From positions 1 through 6,296 of the forward strand of contig DSDS01000131.1 of assembly GCA_011048585.1 (NCBI GenBank): a stretch of 6,296 nucleotides of DNA, read 5' to 3'. Origin of the DNA: Desulfurivibrio alkaliphilus (GTDB lineage Bacteria; Desulfobacterota; Desulfobulbia; Desulfobulbales; Desulfurivibrionaceae). The translations under genes were made by a program, and so were the position numbers. The notes below the pieces were generated by a model. That model saw nothing but the letters and a program-made list of their open reading frames with translations. It did no database searches and had not been told where the DNA came from. This document shows, piece by piece, positions 5,990-6,296 of the stretch (positions are counted from its first letter, which is position 1; each line of letters starts with the position of its first letter).

Positions 5990-6296
5990 CCGCCGCTTTT
6001 CGGTGCATAACGGGGTCCTTCTGGCCCGTGATGACGGGTCCGTCCTGGGTGGTCCTGGCCCAGTTCATAATTCGCAACCCGTTTGCGGCCAGCGAAATCA
6101 CCTGCAACCCGGAAAGCGGCATGGACACCCACCGGTACAAACCGACTACGCTGCCGTAGGGAGGATAGGCGCCGATCACCAAGGCTCTTGCGTTGCGGTT
6201 TTTTTCTCCCAAGAGGGGGAGGTCGTCGTTGACCGTGCAGACAGTGTCCGCCACGCAGCCCAGGCAGGCCCGGCAGGGGCCCGAGTGACACTGACC
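5961..6296 (-). CDS. Unrecognised protein, C-terminal part, with cysteine cluster (partial)
   Basis: An open frame enters from the right edge and ends with TAA at 5963-5961, giving 111 visible residues; the start is outside the window. The first visible residues hold five cysteines with spacing C-x4-C-x2-C-x2-C-x5-C (visible residues 3, 8, 11, 14 and 20), suggestive of an Fe-S cluster or zinc site. The rest is ordinary globular-looking sequence with GAYPPYGSVVGLYRWVSMPL (visible residues 43-62) and later MNWARTTQDG. I do not recognise the family. Evidence for coding is the strong third-position G/C preference in this frame (about 26 of the first 30 codons) and an amino-acid composition more protein-like than the Pro/Arg/Gly-rich alternative frame on the same strand. 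The gene converges on glgC and overlaps its 3' end by 29 nt; the last few residues (RCSRPKAG) are antisense to glgC. A function cannot be assigned. Confidence 0.6.
   Translation of the reverse strand, partial: GQCHSGPCRACLGCVADTVCTVNDDLPLLGEKNRNARALVIGAYPPYGSVVGLYRWVSMPLSGLQVISLAANGLRIMNWARTTQDGPVITGQKDPVMHRKAAVRCSRPKAG

Noticed and set aside
6023..6040. Hairpin GGCCCGT-GATG-ACGGGTC downstream of glgC, considered as a terminator
   Set aside because: A 7-bp stem with one G-U pair, not followed by a T-tract on either strand, and it sits inside the convergent coding frame.
5626..6159. Plus-strand frame running from inside glgC into the 3' flank
   Set aside because: It is out of frame with glgC across the beta-helix domain, Gly/Ser/Arg/Pro-rich, and beyond glgC it lies opposite the better-supported Cys-cluster gene.
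5986..6291. Alternative minus-strand frame at the right edge
   Set aside because: Pro/Arg/Gly-rich with poor third-position G/C periodicity; the overlapping frame ending at 5961 has the better codon pattern.

Overview
The window is a densely coded, GC-rich (roughly 60%) bacterial chromosomal segment with strong G/C preference at third codon positions. It holds six protein genes, two of them cut by the window edges. I infer a Gram-negative deltaproteobacterium (Desulfobacterota, perhaps a Desulfobulbales-like sulfur metaboliser). This rests on recognition of the protein families and their arrangement, not on any marker gene. There are no rRNAs, tRNAs, mobile elements, CRISPR arrays or convincing long repeats.

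Left part (1-2271, minus strand): a lipopolysaccharide-type glycan cluster. It is transcribed right to left as an ELM1/GtrOC1-like (PF06258) putative glycosyltransferase, then an overlapping GT4 glycosyltransferase, then the N-terminus of a membrane protein that looks like an O-antigen ligase/polymerase and runs off the left edge. Together they suggest assembly of the LPS core or O-antigen.

Middle (2272-2393): a 122-bp divergent intergenic region that must carry the promoters for both directions. It holds a plausible but weak sigma70-like element for the rightward operon, placed so close to the start codon that the first gene could be leaderless.

Right part (2394-5989, plus strand): a tight three-gene operon. 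It runs from a DHH/DHHA1 phosphoesterase, through 12 nt carrying a perfect AGGAGG, to a GlgC-like nucleotidyltransferase homologue, and then through an ATGA stop/start overlap to a canonical glucose-1-phosphate adenylyltransferase (GlgC). The first GlgC-like protein keeps the fold and many sugar-site motifs. It has lost the arginine of the GGxGxRL nucleotide loop (Glu20) and the metal-binding aspartate of the WRDVGT motif (Tyr251). The second copy keeps both (Arg20, Asp242). This looks like a regulatory/catalytic subunit pair for ADP-glucose synthesis, comparable in principle to Firmicutes GlgD/GlgC or the large/small subunits of plants, and co-expressed with a DHH phosphoesterase. It is the most interesting feature of the window.

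Right edge (5961-6296, minus strand): the C-terminal part of an unrecognised protein with a cysteine cluster suggestive of metal or Fe-S binding. It converges on glgC and overlaps its 3' end by 29 nt, with no visible terminator between them.
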